61,882 nucleotides of DNA from Acidobacteriaceae bacterium (GTDB taxonomy: Bacteria; Acidobacteriota; Terriglobia; Terriglobales; Acidobacteriaceae): NCBI GenBank assembly GCA_030038195.1, contig JASHPJ010000144.1, positions 1-61,882 on the forward strand, read 5' to 3'. Below are positions 1 through 9,300 of this stretch, in pieces. How positions within the stretch are numbered: the stretch's first letter is position 1; each line of letters begins with the position of its first letter. Position numbers and translations under genes: made by a program. The notes beneath the pieces were generated by a model. It did no database searches. It worked only from the letters and a program-made list of their open reading frames with translations, and was not told where the DNA came from.

Positions 1-702
1 ATCCAGATCTACTGCGACTTCTCCGGCTACACCGATATCGCCATCGGTTGCGCCATGCTGCTTGGCTACCGCTTTCCGCGAAACTTCAATGCTCCTTATG
101 CGGCGGCCAATCCGCAGGATTTCTGGCGGCGCTGGCACATCTCGCTCTCAAGCTGGCTGCGCGATTATCTCTACATCCCGCTGGGCGGATCGCGTGGCAC
201 GGCATGGCGCACCCGCGCCAACCTGATGATCACCATGCTGCTGGGCGGCTTGTGGCACGGCGCGGCATGGACTTTCGTTGCGTGGGGCGCGCTGCACGGC
301 TTTTATCTCGTCGCGCATCGGATGTGGCACGCAATCTCATGGGAGCCGATCCAGCGCATGCGCGCAACCGCTGCGTGGCGCTGGACCGCGCGTCTGCTGC
401 TGTTTCACGCGGTCTGCCTGGGTTGGGTCTTCTTTCGCGCGCCGTCCTTCGGCATCGCTTTCGACATTCTGCATCGGCTGACGGCGCCCGGCACGGCAAC
501 ACTTGCCACTATACCGGTCGTTCTTGCGCTGCTGCTCGGCCTGGCCGGCCAATATCAGCCGCTGCGCTGGCGCAAGGCTCTCGAATACGAGCTCTGCTGC
601 TGGCCGGCGATGGCACGCGGCGCAGCGTTTGCCGGCGCAGTCTTCGCAATTGAACTGCTCGGACCTTCCGGCGTGGCTCCCTTCATCTACTTCAGGTTCT
701 AA
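1..702 (+). CDS. MBOAT family O-acyltransferase (AlgI-like), C-terminal part
   Basis: The frame is open from the first base, so the 5' end lies outside the window; about 233 residues are visible. It is a membrane-bound O-acyltransferase of the AlgI/DltB type, which passes acetyl groups across the membrane for polysaccharide O-acetylation. The sequence shows the family block FWRRWHISLSSWLRDYLYIP and then LLGGLWHGAAW, whose histidine (nt 256-258) is the expected catalytic residue. Several hydrophobic helices follow. The stop is four bases before the next start, so it is translationally linked to the SGNH protein. Family known; the acetylated polymer is not identified. Confidence 0.9.
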   Translation: MQIYCDFSGYTDIAIGCAMLLGYRFPRNFNAPYAAANPQDFWRRWHISLSSWLRDYLYIPLGGSRGTAWRTRANLMITMLLGGLWHGAAWTFVAWGALHGFYLVAHRMWHAISWEPIQRMRATAAWRWTARLLLFHAVCLGWVFFRAPSFGIAFDILHRLTAPGTATLATIPVVLALLLGLAGQYQPLRWRKALEYELCCWPAMARGAAFAGAVFAIELLGPSGVAPFIYFRF

Positions 703-706
703 GACC

Positions 707-1840
707 ATGCGCGCACAGAGATTCAATTCTCTCTCTCAGCTGGCCGCGGTAATGGCCGGATTCGCTGTCACCATCTTGCTGCTCGAATCGGAGGCGCTCA
801 CCGTGTGGGCCGGCCGGCTCGAGGTCAGCCGCGTGTCGATGATCGCCGGCGCGGCGGCTTCTGCGATTCACAATGCGCTGCGTCCCCTCGGCATCGAGGA
901 TGTGCGCCGGGCAAGTCTTACCGGGCTCGACCGCCTGGGATGGAGCGACGACCCGGCGCGGTTGATGGCCGCGCGCAACGCTTACCTGGGCAACTCGATC
1001 TGGCCGGAAAAACCGTGCAACGCAACGGTCGCCCCGGGACGCACTCCATCGTTTGCGTCACCGCGCGGAGCCAGCGCCCCGCTGGTAAGCAGCGTGCCGC
1101 TGCATACCGCCCTGCCGCAGCTTCCGCCGCCGACGGCGGGCAAACCGCGCGTGCTGGCCCTGGTGGGCGACTCGATGATGGCCGTGGGACTGAGCGATAT
1201 CCTGCTGCGCGACACGGCAGCCGATCAGGACGTGCGCGTAGTGAAGGCCTTCCGCTCCGGAACCGGGCTGGCGCGGTCAGACGTCTTCAACTGGATGACC
1301 GAGTATCCGGCGATGATCGGAACTACGCAGCCGGATGCAATCATCGTTGCCATCGGCGCAAACGATGCGCAGGGATTCGTCGACAACGGCAAGGTACTGG
1401 CCTTCGACAGCGAGGGATGGACAAAGGTCTATCAGCAGCACACGGCGGCATTCCTCAACATGCTCACGCAAAATGGCGCGCACGTAGTGTGGATGGCGCT
1501 GCCACCCATGAAGTCTGCCGCGTACAACGAGAAGATAGCCAGGATCAACCGCATTATGTACACTGTCGTGAGCCAGTATCCGCAGGTAAGCTGGTGGAAC
1601 CCCGCTCCCTATCTGGGAACCGATGAGGGTGCGTATCGCGACTTCGCTACCACATCGGACGGAAAGACCACGCGCATCCGCCAGCCGGACGGCATTCACA
1701 TGTCCGATGACGGAGCGGCGCTGCTGGCGCCAGCGCTCATGCACTGGCTGAATCTCGCACCGCCCGTGCGCGAGGCGCAGGCTGAGCCCGCGCCACAAAA
1801 TCCTTCCCACCATGCGCGGCGCGAAAGACGCCCGCGCTGA
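707..1840 (+). CDS. SGNH/GDSL hydrolase family protein (DUF459-like)
   Basis: 377 residues. I start at the ATG at 707, just after the MBOAT stop, because it gives a membrane anchor (about residues 9-27) followed by an extracytoplasmic domain. SGNH blocks are present: GDSMM with Ser156, GAND with Asn219, and DGIH with Asp328 and His331. These enzymes handle acyl esters; beside an MBOAT protein they usually complete acetyl transfer to a polysaccharide, as AlgX/AlgJ do for alginate. Two-gene operon with the upstream acyltransferase is inferred. Acetyltransferase versus esterase activity cannot be told from sequence. Confidence 0.85.
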   Translation: MRAQRFNSLSQLAAVMAGFAVTILLLESEALTVWAGRLEVSRVSMIAGAAASAIHNALRPLGIEDVRRASLTGLDRLGWSDDPARLMAARNAYLGNSIWPEKPCNATVAPGRTPSFASPRGASAPLVSSVPLHTALPQLPPPTAGKPRVLALVGDSMMAVGLSDILLRDTAADQDVRVVKAFRSGTGLARSDVFNWMTEYPAMIGTTQPDAIIVAIGANDAQGFVDNGKVLAFDSEGWTKVYQQHTAAFLNMLTQNGAHVVWMALPPMKSAAYNEKIARINRIMYTVVSQYPQVSWWNPAPYLGTDEGAYRDFATTSDGKTTRIRQPDGIHMSDDGAALLAPALMHWLNLAPPVREAQAEPAPQNPSHHARRERRPR

Positions 1841-1851
1841 TTCGCCGCTAA

Positions 1852-3657
1852 CTAATCGGACGCATGCACCTCGAAGGGCACGATCAACTGCGAATGGTCG
1901 CCGCTGAGGGTGGTGGCCGTGATAGTCATCTTGTAGCGGCCGGGCGGCGCAACCACGCGGCCCTTGTCGGTAAAGAAATCGGTCGAGATGGTCAGGCTGT
2001 CTTCCTGCGAGAGCGTATCGGAGAAGTCGACGACCGAAGTAGCCAGCGAGCACGCCGTGGTGGCCGGCTCCGTGGAGCAGGCCAGGTGCACACGGCCCGC
2101 GTAGCTCCGCGCGTGCAGCGTGATGATGCTGGCCACAGACGAGCCCGCCTTCACCGGCACGGGCTGCCACTGAATGGCCGGCGTCGGGATACTGGGAATC
2201 TTGTAGACACGCACATAGTCAACCAGCATCTCCGCAGGATTGGGCGTAGTGGCATTCGGGCTGCCCGGCCAGTCGCCGCCGATGGCCAGGTTCATCACCA
2301 GGTAGAACGGGTGGTCGAAGACCCACTCGCCGCCTTCGGGCAGGTCGCTGGCGTCCTGCACCAGGTAGATGTTGGCTGGATCATCGACATAGAACTGCAT
2401 CATTCCCGGCGACCAGATGATGCCATACGTATGAAAGCTGCCGTCGTCCACGCGCGCGCCGTTGGGCAGCTTGTAGTCGTGCCACAGTCCGTTGGCGCCA
2501 AAGTAGCGTGGCCCGTGCAGTGTGGAGCGGATCATCGTGGGCCCCAGCCCGTTGGAGCGCAGCGTGAGCGAAATATTCTCGGCGATGGTCACCGAGCCCG
2601 ACGCCGGCCAGCCCACCGACGGAAAATTAGCACCCAGCATCCAGAACGAGGGCCACAAGCCTGTGCCCACCGGCAGCTTCATGCGCGCCTCGATGCGGCC
2701 ATACTGAAAGTTCTTGAGCCCGCGCGTAGTGATGCGGGCCGAGGTCCACGCGCCCTCCGCATTCTTTTCCGCGCGCAGCACCAGGTGGCCGGCTCCATCC
2801 TGAAAAGCATTGGGCCGATGCGGATCGCATCCGCGCGGATTGGCGCCGCGCGGCGAACAGTAGGTTTCGAGCTCGTTGTTGCCCCAGATCGATGAGTTGC
2901 CCGTGTCGTAGGCCCACTTCGAAGGATCGGGCAACTGCCCGGCACTGCCATCGAACTCGTCGCTCCACACCGGATCGCCCCATTTGAACCCGCGCGTAAC
3001 CGGCTGCGGTGGCGGTTCCGTGCGCCGGCCGAAGAAGTAGCCTGCAAAAAAGATAAGCGGCACCACCAGGAGCGCGAGAGCCAATTGTAGAATGCCGCGC
3101 CGGTGCCTGCTGAAAAATCCCGCTTCTGTCCTTTCGCCTGCGGCCGCCTCAACCGCAACCGCGTCTTCCGCCTCGGCGGCGTCCAGCGCCGCTTCTTCAG
3201 GCGGCGCCGGAAGCTGCGCGCCCGCCTCGGGACGCACAAACTGCGGCACGTAGTGACCCAGCGGCAGCACAATCTGCAGCGGATGGCTCCGGCCCTCGGC
3301 CTGGTAGAGGTTCCAGAGCCTCTTGCGCAACGACCGTGCAGTCACGCGGACGATCGGATCGATGTGCGAATCAAAGCTGGATTCCTTGCGGCCCAGCGCT
3401 TCGACGGCAATGCTGTACTCGCGGATATCGTCGGCTTCGCCGTCGAAGTACTTGTTGCAGATATAGGAGAGAAAACGAACCAGGCTCTGCGAGCGGCTGA
3501 TCTCAGGATGCTTCAGGATGCGCTCGAGTTCTTCGCGCTCTTCTTTGAAGTCCGGCCGCGCAGGCTCGCCGGACGCAGCGTCGCCGTGCTTCTCCACTCC
3601 CTCGCACGATGCATCCAGTTGCATGCTCGCCCACCGGACCGGCGCGGCAATCGGCAC
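1852..3657 (-). CDS. Transmembrane protein: acidobacterial DPIVRV-type N-terminal domain plus inactive GH16-like domain
   Basis: 601 residues. Residues about 35-145 form a cytoplasmic domain seen in many acidobacterial proteins (signature DPIVRVTARSLRKRL, then LPLGHYVPQF); it is helical and may bind DNA like CadC-type winged helices. One membrane helix follows (about 187-208), then a GH16 fold from about 225 to 480 and an Ig-like C-terminus. The GH16 active-site motif ExDxxE has become S355-V-T357-I-A-E360: the nucleophile is Ser and the middle Asp is Thr, while the acid/base Glu remains. Catalysis is therefore unlikely. It is last in a run with two intact GH16 genes and a TonB receptor, so a beta-glucan sensor-regulator is a reasonable inference. 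Confidence 0.85.
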   Translation of the reverse strand: MPIAAPVRWASMQLDASCEGVEKHGDAASGEPARPDFKEEREELERILKHPEISRSQSLVRFLSYICNKYFDGEADDIREYSIAVEALGRKESSFDSHIDPIVRVTARSLRKRLWNLYQAEGRSHPLQIVLPLGHYVPQFVRPEAGAQLPAPPEEAALDAAEAEDAVAVEAAAGERTEAGFFSRHRRGILQLALALLVVPLIFFAGYFFGRRTEPPPQPVTRGFKWGDPVWSDEFDGSAGQLPDPSKWAYDTGNSSIWGNNELETYCSPRGANPRGCDPHRPNAFQDGAGHLVLRAEKNAEGAWTSARITTRGLKNFQYGRIEARMKLPVGTGLWPSFWMLGANFPSVGWPASGSVTIAENISLTLRSNGLGPTMIRSTLHGPRYFGANGLWHDYKLPNGARVDDGSFHTYGIIWSPGMMQFYVDDPANIYLVQDASDLPEGGEWVFDHPFYLVMNLAIGGDWPGSPNATTPNPAEMLVDYVRVYKIPSIPTPAIQWQPVPVKAGSSVASIITLHARSYAGRVHLACSTEPATTACSLATSVVDFSDTLSQEDSLTISTDFFTDKGRVVAPPGRYKMTITATTLSGDHSQLIVPFEVHASD

Positions 3658-3869
3658 AAGTCAGCTTCGCTGCCGGTCATGCTGCGTTCAGCCTGAGATT
3701 TACAAGCTCGAATCATAGCATTTTCACAACCTGCAATTGAAGGGTGTGGCTCTTCCGGCAGCAGCTCAGCTTGATGTACGGGCCTCAGCCCCGGGGGAAA
3801 GGCCTTCCCCAAGCCCGGCCGCTACCACTTTTCTCGCAGCGGGGCCGTGGGAAGACGCTGCGTTCGCCG

Positions 3870-4832
3870 TCAGGGTTTACCTTTTTCGGCGCGCTCCTCG
3901 CCCAGCCGGTAGACGCGCACGTAATCCACCAGCATGTTGAGCGGAAAGGGTGTTGTCGCGTCCGGGTTGCCCGGCCAATAACCGCCCACGGCCACGTTCA
4001 GCACCAGGAAGAACGGATGATCGAAGGCCCACTGCGTGCTGGGAGGCAGATCGGCCGTGCTGCGCGTCTCGTAGAGAACGTCGTCCACGTAGAAGCGGAT
4101 GGTTTGCGGAGCCCACTCGATAGCGAAGACATGGTAGTCGTCGCTGAAGCGTTGCTGGTCCCGCAGCGTGTACGTGCCCGTGAGCGGGCTGCTGCCGGAG
4201 TAGCCCGGCCCGTGCAGGCTGCCGTGTACCTGCGACGGCTCGAAGCCCACGTTTTCCATGATGTCGATCTCGCCACAGGCCGGCCAGCCCACCGAGACGT
4301 AGTTCGTGCCCAGCATCCAGAACGCCGGCCAGATGCCCTGGCCGTTCGGAATCTTGATGCGCGCCTCGATGCGCCCGTACTTGAGCTCGAACCGCCCCTG
4401 CGACTCGATGCGCCCGGAGGTGTAGGCGTGCGGGCCGTCGGGACCGGTAAAGGACTCCCTTCTGGCCGTAATCACCAGCTTGCCGTCTTCCACATGGATG
4501 TTTGACGACCGGTTTGTGTAATATTCCAGCTCGCGGTTGCCATAGCCCGAGCCGTTTTCCACCATCTTCCACTTCGCGGGATCGGGCATGGAGCCGTCCG
4601 GGCCGTTGAACTCATCGCTCCAGATGAGCGTGTCTTTCGTGGCGGCGTTCTGCGGCTTTGCAGGCCCGGCGGCGCGCGCAGCCAGCGTGCTCAGCACCAG
4701 CAAAAAGAGCGTGCACATGCCAGCGCTGCGCGCCAACCAGGATCCGGCCCTGGTATCTTCCGTTCTGCGTGAGGGAATCTGCATCCGTATCCGGCCATCC
4801 TTGCCGTATGAAGCGTTTTCTCGCGTATGCAT
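3870..4832 (-). CDS. Secreted GH16 family beta-glucanase (laminarinase-type)
   Basis: 320 residues from the ATG at 4832; a second ATG at 4784 (304 residues) has an AAGGA upstream and is equally possible. A hydrophobic stretch (LFLLVLSTLAARAA) looks like a signal peptide. The catalytic motif is complete: GEIDIMEN with Glu188 nucleophile, Asp190 and Glu193 acid/base. The conserved start WSDEFNG and the loop HGSLHGPGYSG are typical of bacterial endo-beta-1,3(4)-glucanases. It begins 18 bp after the stop of the GH16 lipoprotein gene, so the two are probably co-transcribed. Expected role: cleavage of laminarin-like or mixed-linkage beta-glucan outside the cytoplasm. Confidence 0.9.
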   Translation of the reverse strand: MHTRENASYGKDGRIRMQIPSRRTEDTRAGSWLARSAGMCTLFLLVLSTLAARAAGPAKPQNAATKDTLIWSDEFNGPDGSMPDPAKWKMVENGSGYGNRELEYYTNRSSNIHVEDGKLVITARRESFTGPDGPHAYTSGRIESQGRFELKYGRIEARIKIPNGQGIWPAFWMLGTNYVSVGWPACGEIDIMENVGFEPSQVHGSLHGPGYSGSSPLTGTYTLRDQQRFSDDYHVFAIEWAPQTIRFYVDDVLYETRSTADLPPSTQWAFDHPFFLVLNVAVGGYWPGNPDATTPFPLNMLVDYVRVYRLGEERAEKGKP

Positions 4833-4849
4833 GAAGCAAAAAGTACTCT

Positions 4850-5983
4850 TCAGTTCGTGTAAATACGCACGTAGTCCACCAGCATCTGCGACGGAAACGG
4901 CGTGCCCGCGTCTGGTGAGCCGGGCCACGAGCCGCCCACGGCCAGGTTGAGAAGGATGAAGTTGGCCTGGCCGCCATCGAAGGGCCAGACCGCTCCGCTC
5001 AGCCCGTTCAGGCTCGACGACGTGTAGGTCACATATGGCTGTGACGGATCGTCCACGTAGTAAGAGACGCTGCCTTTGCTCCAGATCATGCCGTAGATAT
5101 GCCATCCTGCTGCCGTCTGGCCCGCGGGGAAGTCGTATCGCGTGCCCAGGTCGCTGCCGGTAAAGCCGGTGCCGTGCACCGAGCCCTCGTTCCAGTCGGG
5201 CGAGCCGACGGCGTTTACGCGCTCCAGCACGTCCATCTCGCCGCAGGCCGGCCAGTTGGCGGTAGCGATGTTGTTGCCCAGCAGCCATGCCGCCGGCCAG
5301 AAGCCCTGCGCCTCCGGCACCTGTGCGCGGAACTCGATGCGGCCGTACTGAAAGCTGAACAGGCCCTCGGTCTTAAGCCGCGCCGAGGTGTACACCCCCA
5401 CCGACGGCTGCTCGGCCACGATGTGCAGGTAGCCGTCTGTGCCCACATACGCATTCGGGCTGGCCGTGCTGCACGGCGAAGCCGAGGAGCCCCAGCCGCA
5501 GTAGTCTTCCAGCTCGTCGTTGCCCCAGCCGCCCGCGCCGGCGTCATACGTCCAGACGAGCGGATTGGGCTGAGCGTTCGCGTCGGTCGAATTGTTGAAT
5601 TCATCAGACCAAACCAGCGTTCCCGAGGGAATGTTGGGCGAAAAGCTCTGCGTCGCTGTGTTGCTGTTGGTATAGCCCGGCGCCTCTGCGACCGCGTTGA
5701 CGGTCAGGTTCGACGCAACCAGAAACGGCGCCTCGTATACCGGCGATGAGGCAGTAGGCGTGGTGCCGTCCACGGTGTAGTAGATCGTGGCGCCGGACGT
5801 GGTGGAAGCCAGCGTCACCACCACCGCGCCGTTCTGCGCCGCCGTAGCGGAGAGGGTGGGCGTAGCCGCCTGCGGGTTGGTTGGATTGGTGGGCGTGGAA
5901 CCGCCCCCGCTACCGCAGCCGGCCATCAGCAGTGCGCACGCTGCCAGTGCGCAGCGCAGCCGCAACTTGAAAGTATCTGCCAT
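4850..5983 (-). CDS. GH16 family beta-glucanase lipoprotein with chitobiase-C-like module
   Basis: 377 residues. The N-terminus is a lipoprotein signal with lipobox LMAGC (Cys23), so the enzyme is lipid-anchored. Residues about 40-115 resemble the CHB_HEX_C_1 module (GATIYYTVDGTTPT), often a spacer or carbohydrate-associated domain. The GH16 domain starts at WSDEFNN and keeps the full motif GEMDVLE (Glu249, Asp251, Glu254). It is the first of three consecutive GH16 genes downstream of the TonB receptor and would make the initial cuts at the cell surface. Substrate is inferred as beta-1,3 or mixed-linkage glucan from family membership. Confidence 0.9.
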   Translation of the reverse strand: MADTFKLRLRCALAACALLMAGCGSGGGSTPTNPTNPQAATPTLSATAAQNGAVVVTLASTTSGATIYYTVDGTTPTASSPVYEAPFLVASNLTVNAVAEAPGYTNSNTATQSFSPNIPSGTLVWSDEFNNSTDANAQPNPLVWTYDAGAGGWGNDELEDYCGWGSSASPCSTASPNAYVGTDGYLHIVAEQPSVGVYTSARLKTEGLFSFQYGRIEFRAQVPEAQGFWPAAWLLGNNIATANWPACGEMDVLERVNAVGSPDWNEGSVHGTGFTGSDLGTRYDFPAGQTAAGWHIYGMIWSKGSVSYYVDDPSQPYVTYTSSSLNGLSGAVWPFDGGQANFILLNLAVGGSWPGSPDAGTPFPSQMLVDYVRIYTN

Positions 5984-6355
5984 GCGAATCGTCTTCCCCT
6001 GGGTCCTGCTCTATCCTCTGATCAGCCTGCGAGGTTTTGCAATGGACGGCTCGTAGCCCTGGGCCTTGCTGTTGTCGACATCCAGCGTCCCGCCCCTGAA
6101 GTTCGCCGCATCAATACTGCTGTCATCCTGAGCACAGCAAGCCGCGTTTTGTGCGGCTTGCGGAGTCGAAGGGGACCTGCGGTTGCTTTTCGCAAATGAT
6201 GCCAAGAACTTCAGACTCAGGACACTAAGTGTGGTGAATCCAAAAGTTCCTTGCAGAAGCTGAGGTCCCAAACCACAGATCCTTCGATTCGTCGCCGCGG
6301 CGACTCACTCAGGATGACAGCAGTATTGATGCTGCGAACTTCAGGTTCTTAGATG
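5984..6355. repeat. Intergenic 38-bp inverted repeat pair (6095-6132 and 6308-6345)
   Basis: Between the TonB receptor and the GH16 lipoprotein, two 38-bp arms are inverted copies of each other with one mismatch. They begin CCTGAAGTTCGC and contain AATACTGCTGTCATCCTG; the enclosed part is about 175 bp. Smaller palindromes lie inside (GCCGC/GCGGC near 6141-6156, GTCGCCGCGGCGAC at 6291-6304). The 18-mer AATACTGCTGTCATCCTG recurs at 42743-42760 and a CATCCTGAG-type relative lies near 50480. No gene is visible. It looks like a non-autonomous repeat element or a paired REP-like unit. Confidence 0.7.
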
Positions 6356-9300
6356 CTAGAAGGTGAGCCGCGCGCCGAACTGGCCAACGCGCGGGCCTGT
6401 GCCGCCGTAGCTGACGATCTGGCCGAAGGTTCCATCCGCCATGTTCGTATCCGGCCCGCCCAGCGCATCGCGGTTGAACACGTTGAAGAACTCCAGCCGG
6501 AAGGTCAGGTTGTAGGCGCGATCCGGACCCATTGCCAGGCTCTTGTGCACACCGAGATCCTCGGTCGCCAGCCCCGGATTGCGCACCTGCTCCTGGAAGT
6601 TGCCGCCATTGCCCAACTGGTAATTCGTCGGGTTCTGGAAGCAGCTCGAGTTCAGGTAAGACTGGAAGAGCTTGCGCGTTCCCGTGGTCAGCTTGCAGCC
6701 GGAGACCAGATTCACATAAACCGAGTTGAACCCGTCGTAGTAGTTCGTGGAATGCACCGAGATCGGCGTGCCGGTGTCGTAATGGAAATCACCGTCCAGG
6801 CTCCAGCCGCCGATGAAGGCATCCGTCAGCCCGCTGACCGCCGAGCCGAACATCTTACCGCGGCCAAAGGGCAGGTTGTAGATGATGTATCCCTTCACGA
6901 TGTGGGTCTCGTCAAAGTCGGAGATGTCCTTGGCTTCGTCCTTCAGGTCATAGGTATTCTGCAGCGCGCCCGTTCCCCACAGCTCCTGGAAGTCGCTGTC
7001 GATGTCGCCATGCGTGCGCGACCAGTTGTAGCTGGCCATCAGCGAGAGCCCGTGCGCAGCGCGGCGGGTCACGCTGATCTGCAGGCTCTTGTAGTCGGCA
7101 TTGCCCAGCGGCGCGCCTACTGAAAGCATCGGGCCGTAGCCGGCCTCGGCCTGCGGATAGGGCGTGAGGCCCTCCCAGCCAGGGCAGCTCGACGCAGCAT
7201 CGCAGGCGTTGTAATACCCGTTATACGAGGCTGGGAACACGTGGTTGATGTAGTAGTTCTGCATGTTGGCCACGGTCGGCTGATTGGTCTCGAAGATGCC
7301 GCTCTGCAGGTGATAGCTGTGGCTCTGGATCCAGTTCACGTCCAGCTTGGTCACTGCGTCGAGTTCGCGCTGCACGCCTACGTTGTACTGCTGCACGTTG
7401 CCCGGCGTCAGCGAGCGGGGATCGACGTGGATCACATCGGATTGCGTCCAGTCGGGCGTTTTCTCTTGCACGCTGGTGGGGCTGTAGCCGTTATCCCAGT
7501 TGAAGTTGTGCAACTGCGTCACCGGGTGGTAGCCCACGTCGCCCGCCTGCTGATAGGGCACGCCGCCCCAGGTATTCATGTTCAGCGGCGTAAAGAAGAT
7601 GCCGAAGTTGGCCCGAGCCACCGTCTTCTCGTTGATCTTGTAGGCCACGCCGATATGCGGCGAGTAGTTGAAGTAGTCCTGCCGTTTCTCCCACGACTGG
7701 CTGCCGCTGGTCAGGTACTGGTACTCGCCCATCAGCCCGGTTACCGGATTCTGCACATTCAGGACAAAGTTCGACCAGTGGCCGTACTTCTCCTTGTAGG
7801 GATTGTTGAAGTCCCAGCGCAGGCTGATATCGAGCGTGAGCCGCGGATTCACGCGGATGTCGTCGCTCGCGTACCAGGAAAAGACCTTGCGCCGGCCGTA
7901 CTCGTTGTCGGGGTTGTTGTTCTCGGCGTTGTACACGTCACCCAGCAGGAAGCTGGCAAAGGAGTTGCCCACCAGGTCGTAGGCGTTGAAGTCGTACCAG
8001 TTGGGCGCGGTCTGCGTGGGGTCGAAGAGGATCGGATAGCCGCCGGTAAACGTGCCGTCGTCGGTGTGATAGTTGAACTGCATGGCGCGGAACTCCACGC
8101 CCGCCTTCACGTTGTGGCGGCCGTGACTCCACACCAGCTCGTCGCTGTAAATGTAGGTATTGCCCGCGTAGTAATCGTTGTACTGGCTGCCCAGCGGCGA
8201 GAAGTTCCAGCCGTTCTGGTAGTTGGCGCCGCCAAAGTACATGCCCGAGTCGAAGTAGACCAGCGGGAAGTTGCCGGCGCCGTTGAGCAGGCCCAGCTTG
8301 CTGTCCCACTTGCCCACCTGCGAAACCGCCATGCTGGGATTGCGGAAGCGATTGAACGTGGCGTAGACGGTGTTGAGCAGGTTCGGCGAGATGGTGATAG
8401 CGTCGCTCAGCCGCGTGCCGGGCGCGGTCGTGTTATGCCAGTAGGAGTTGGCCATCGGCCCGCCGTCGGCCGCGGTCACCGACCATACGCCGCCCTGGTC
8501 GGCGTTGATGCGCGGATAGTTGTCCCAGTAGAACGAGCCGGCCAGGTGCTGCTTGTTGCTCAGGTAGTAGTCCATCTTGACGCTGGACTGCGTGTTGTGG
8601 AACCAGGGATCGGGCTGATAGGCCGGTCCGGCATCGTTGGCCGTCAGCGATGATTCTGGCTGGTAGTACTGGTGATAAAGCTGAAGGATCTGCGCGCTGA
8701 TCTTGCTGATGCGGTTGGTGGGAATCTGGTTATTGACGAAGACGCATCCGAACGCGCCATTTGTCGCCGTCGCCGGATCGACGATCGCGCCTTTATAGAT
8801 GGGATTGCCGCAATCATCCATGGCCGGCGTGTTTCCATACGTCAGTACCGGCGTATTCGTGCTCAGCATCGGGCTCAGGTCGGCATAAGCGGTCACGTTG
8901 CCGCTCGAGTCCAGGCCCATCATCGCGTCGGTGGGAACGGTGCGCGAGTTCGCGCCCACATTCCACATCGACTGCATGTAGCGCTCGAAGGCAACGTAGT
9001 AAAACAGCTTGTCTTTCCTGATGGCGCCGCCAAAGCTGCCGCCCCAGTCAGAGAGCGAATCGCTTTTGCGCAAGTACGCAGCCGCGTTGGCCGGATCGGT
9101 AATCGCCGAAAGATGATTCGATGCGCTCACCGCATCCAGGTCGGTGGAGTGCAGGAAACCGAAGAGCGAACCGTGCATCTGGTTGGTGCCGGATTTGAAC
9201 TCGTAGCGGAAGACGCCGCCGCCCGAGCGGCCCGCGTCCGCGCTGATGCCCGCCGTATCGGCCTCGAACTCCTGCACCGCCTCCATGGGCGGCTGCGACT

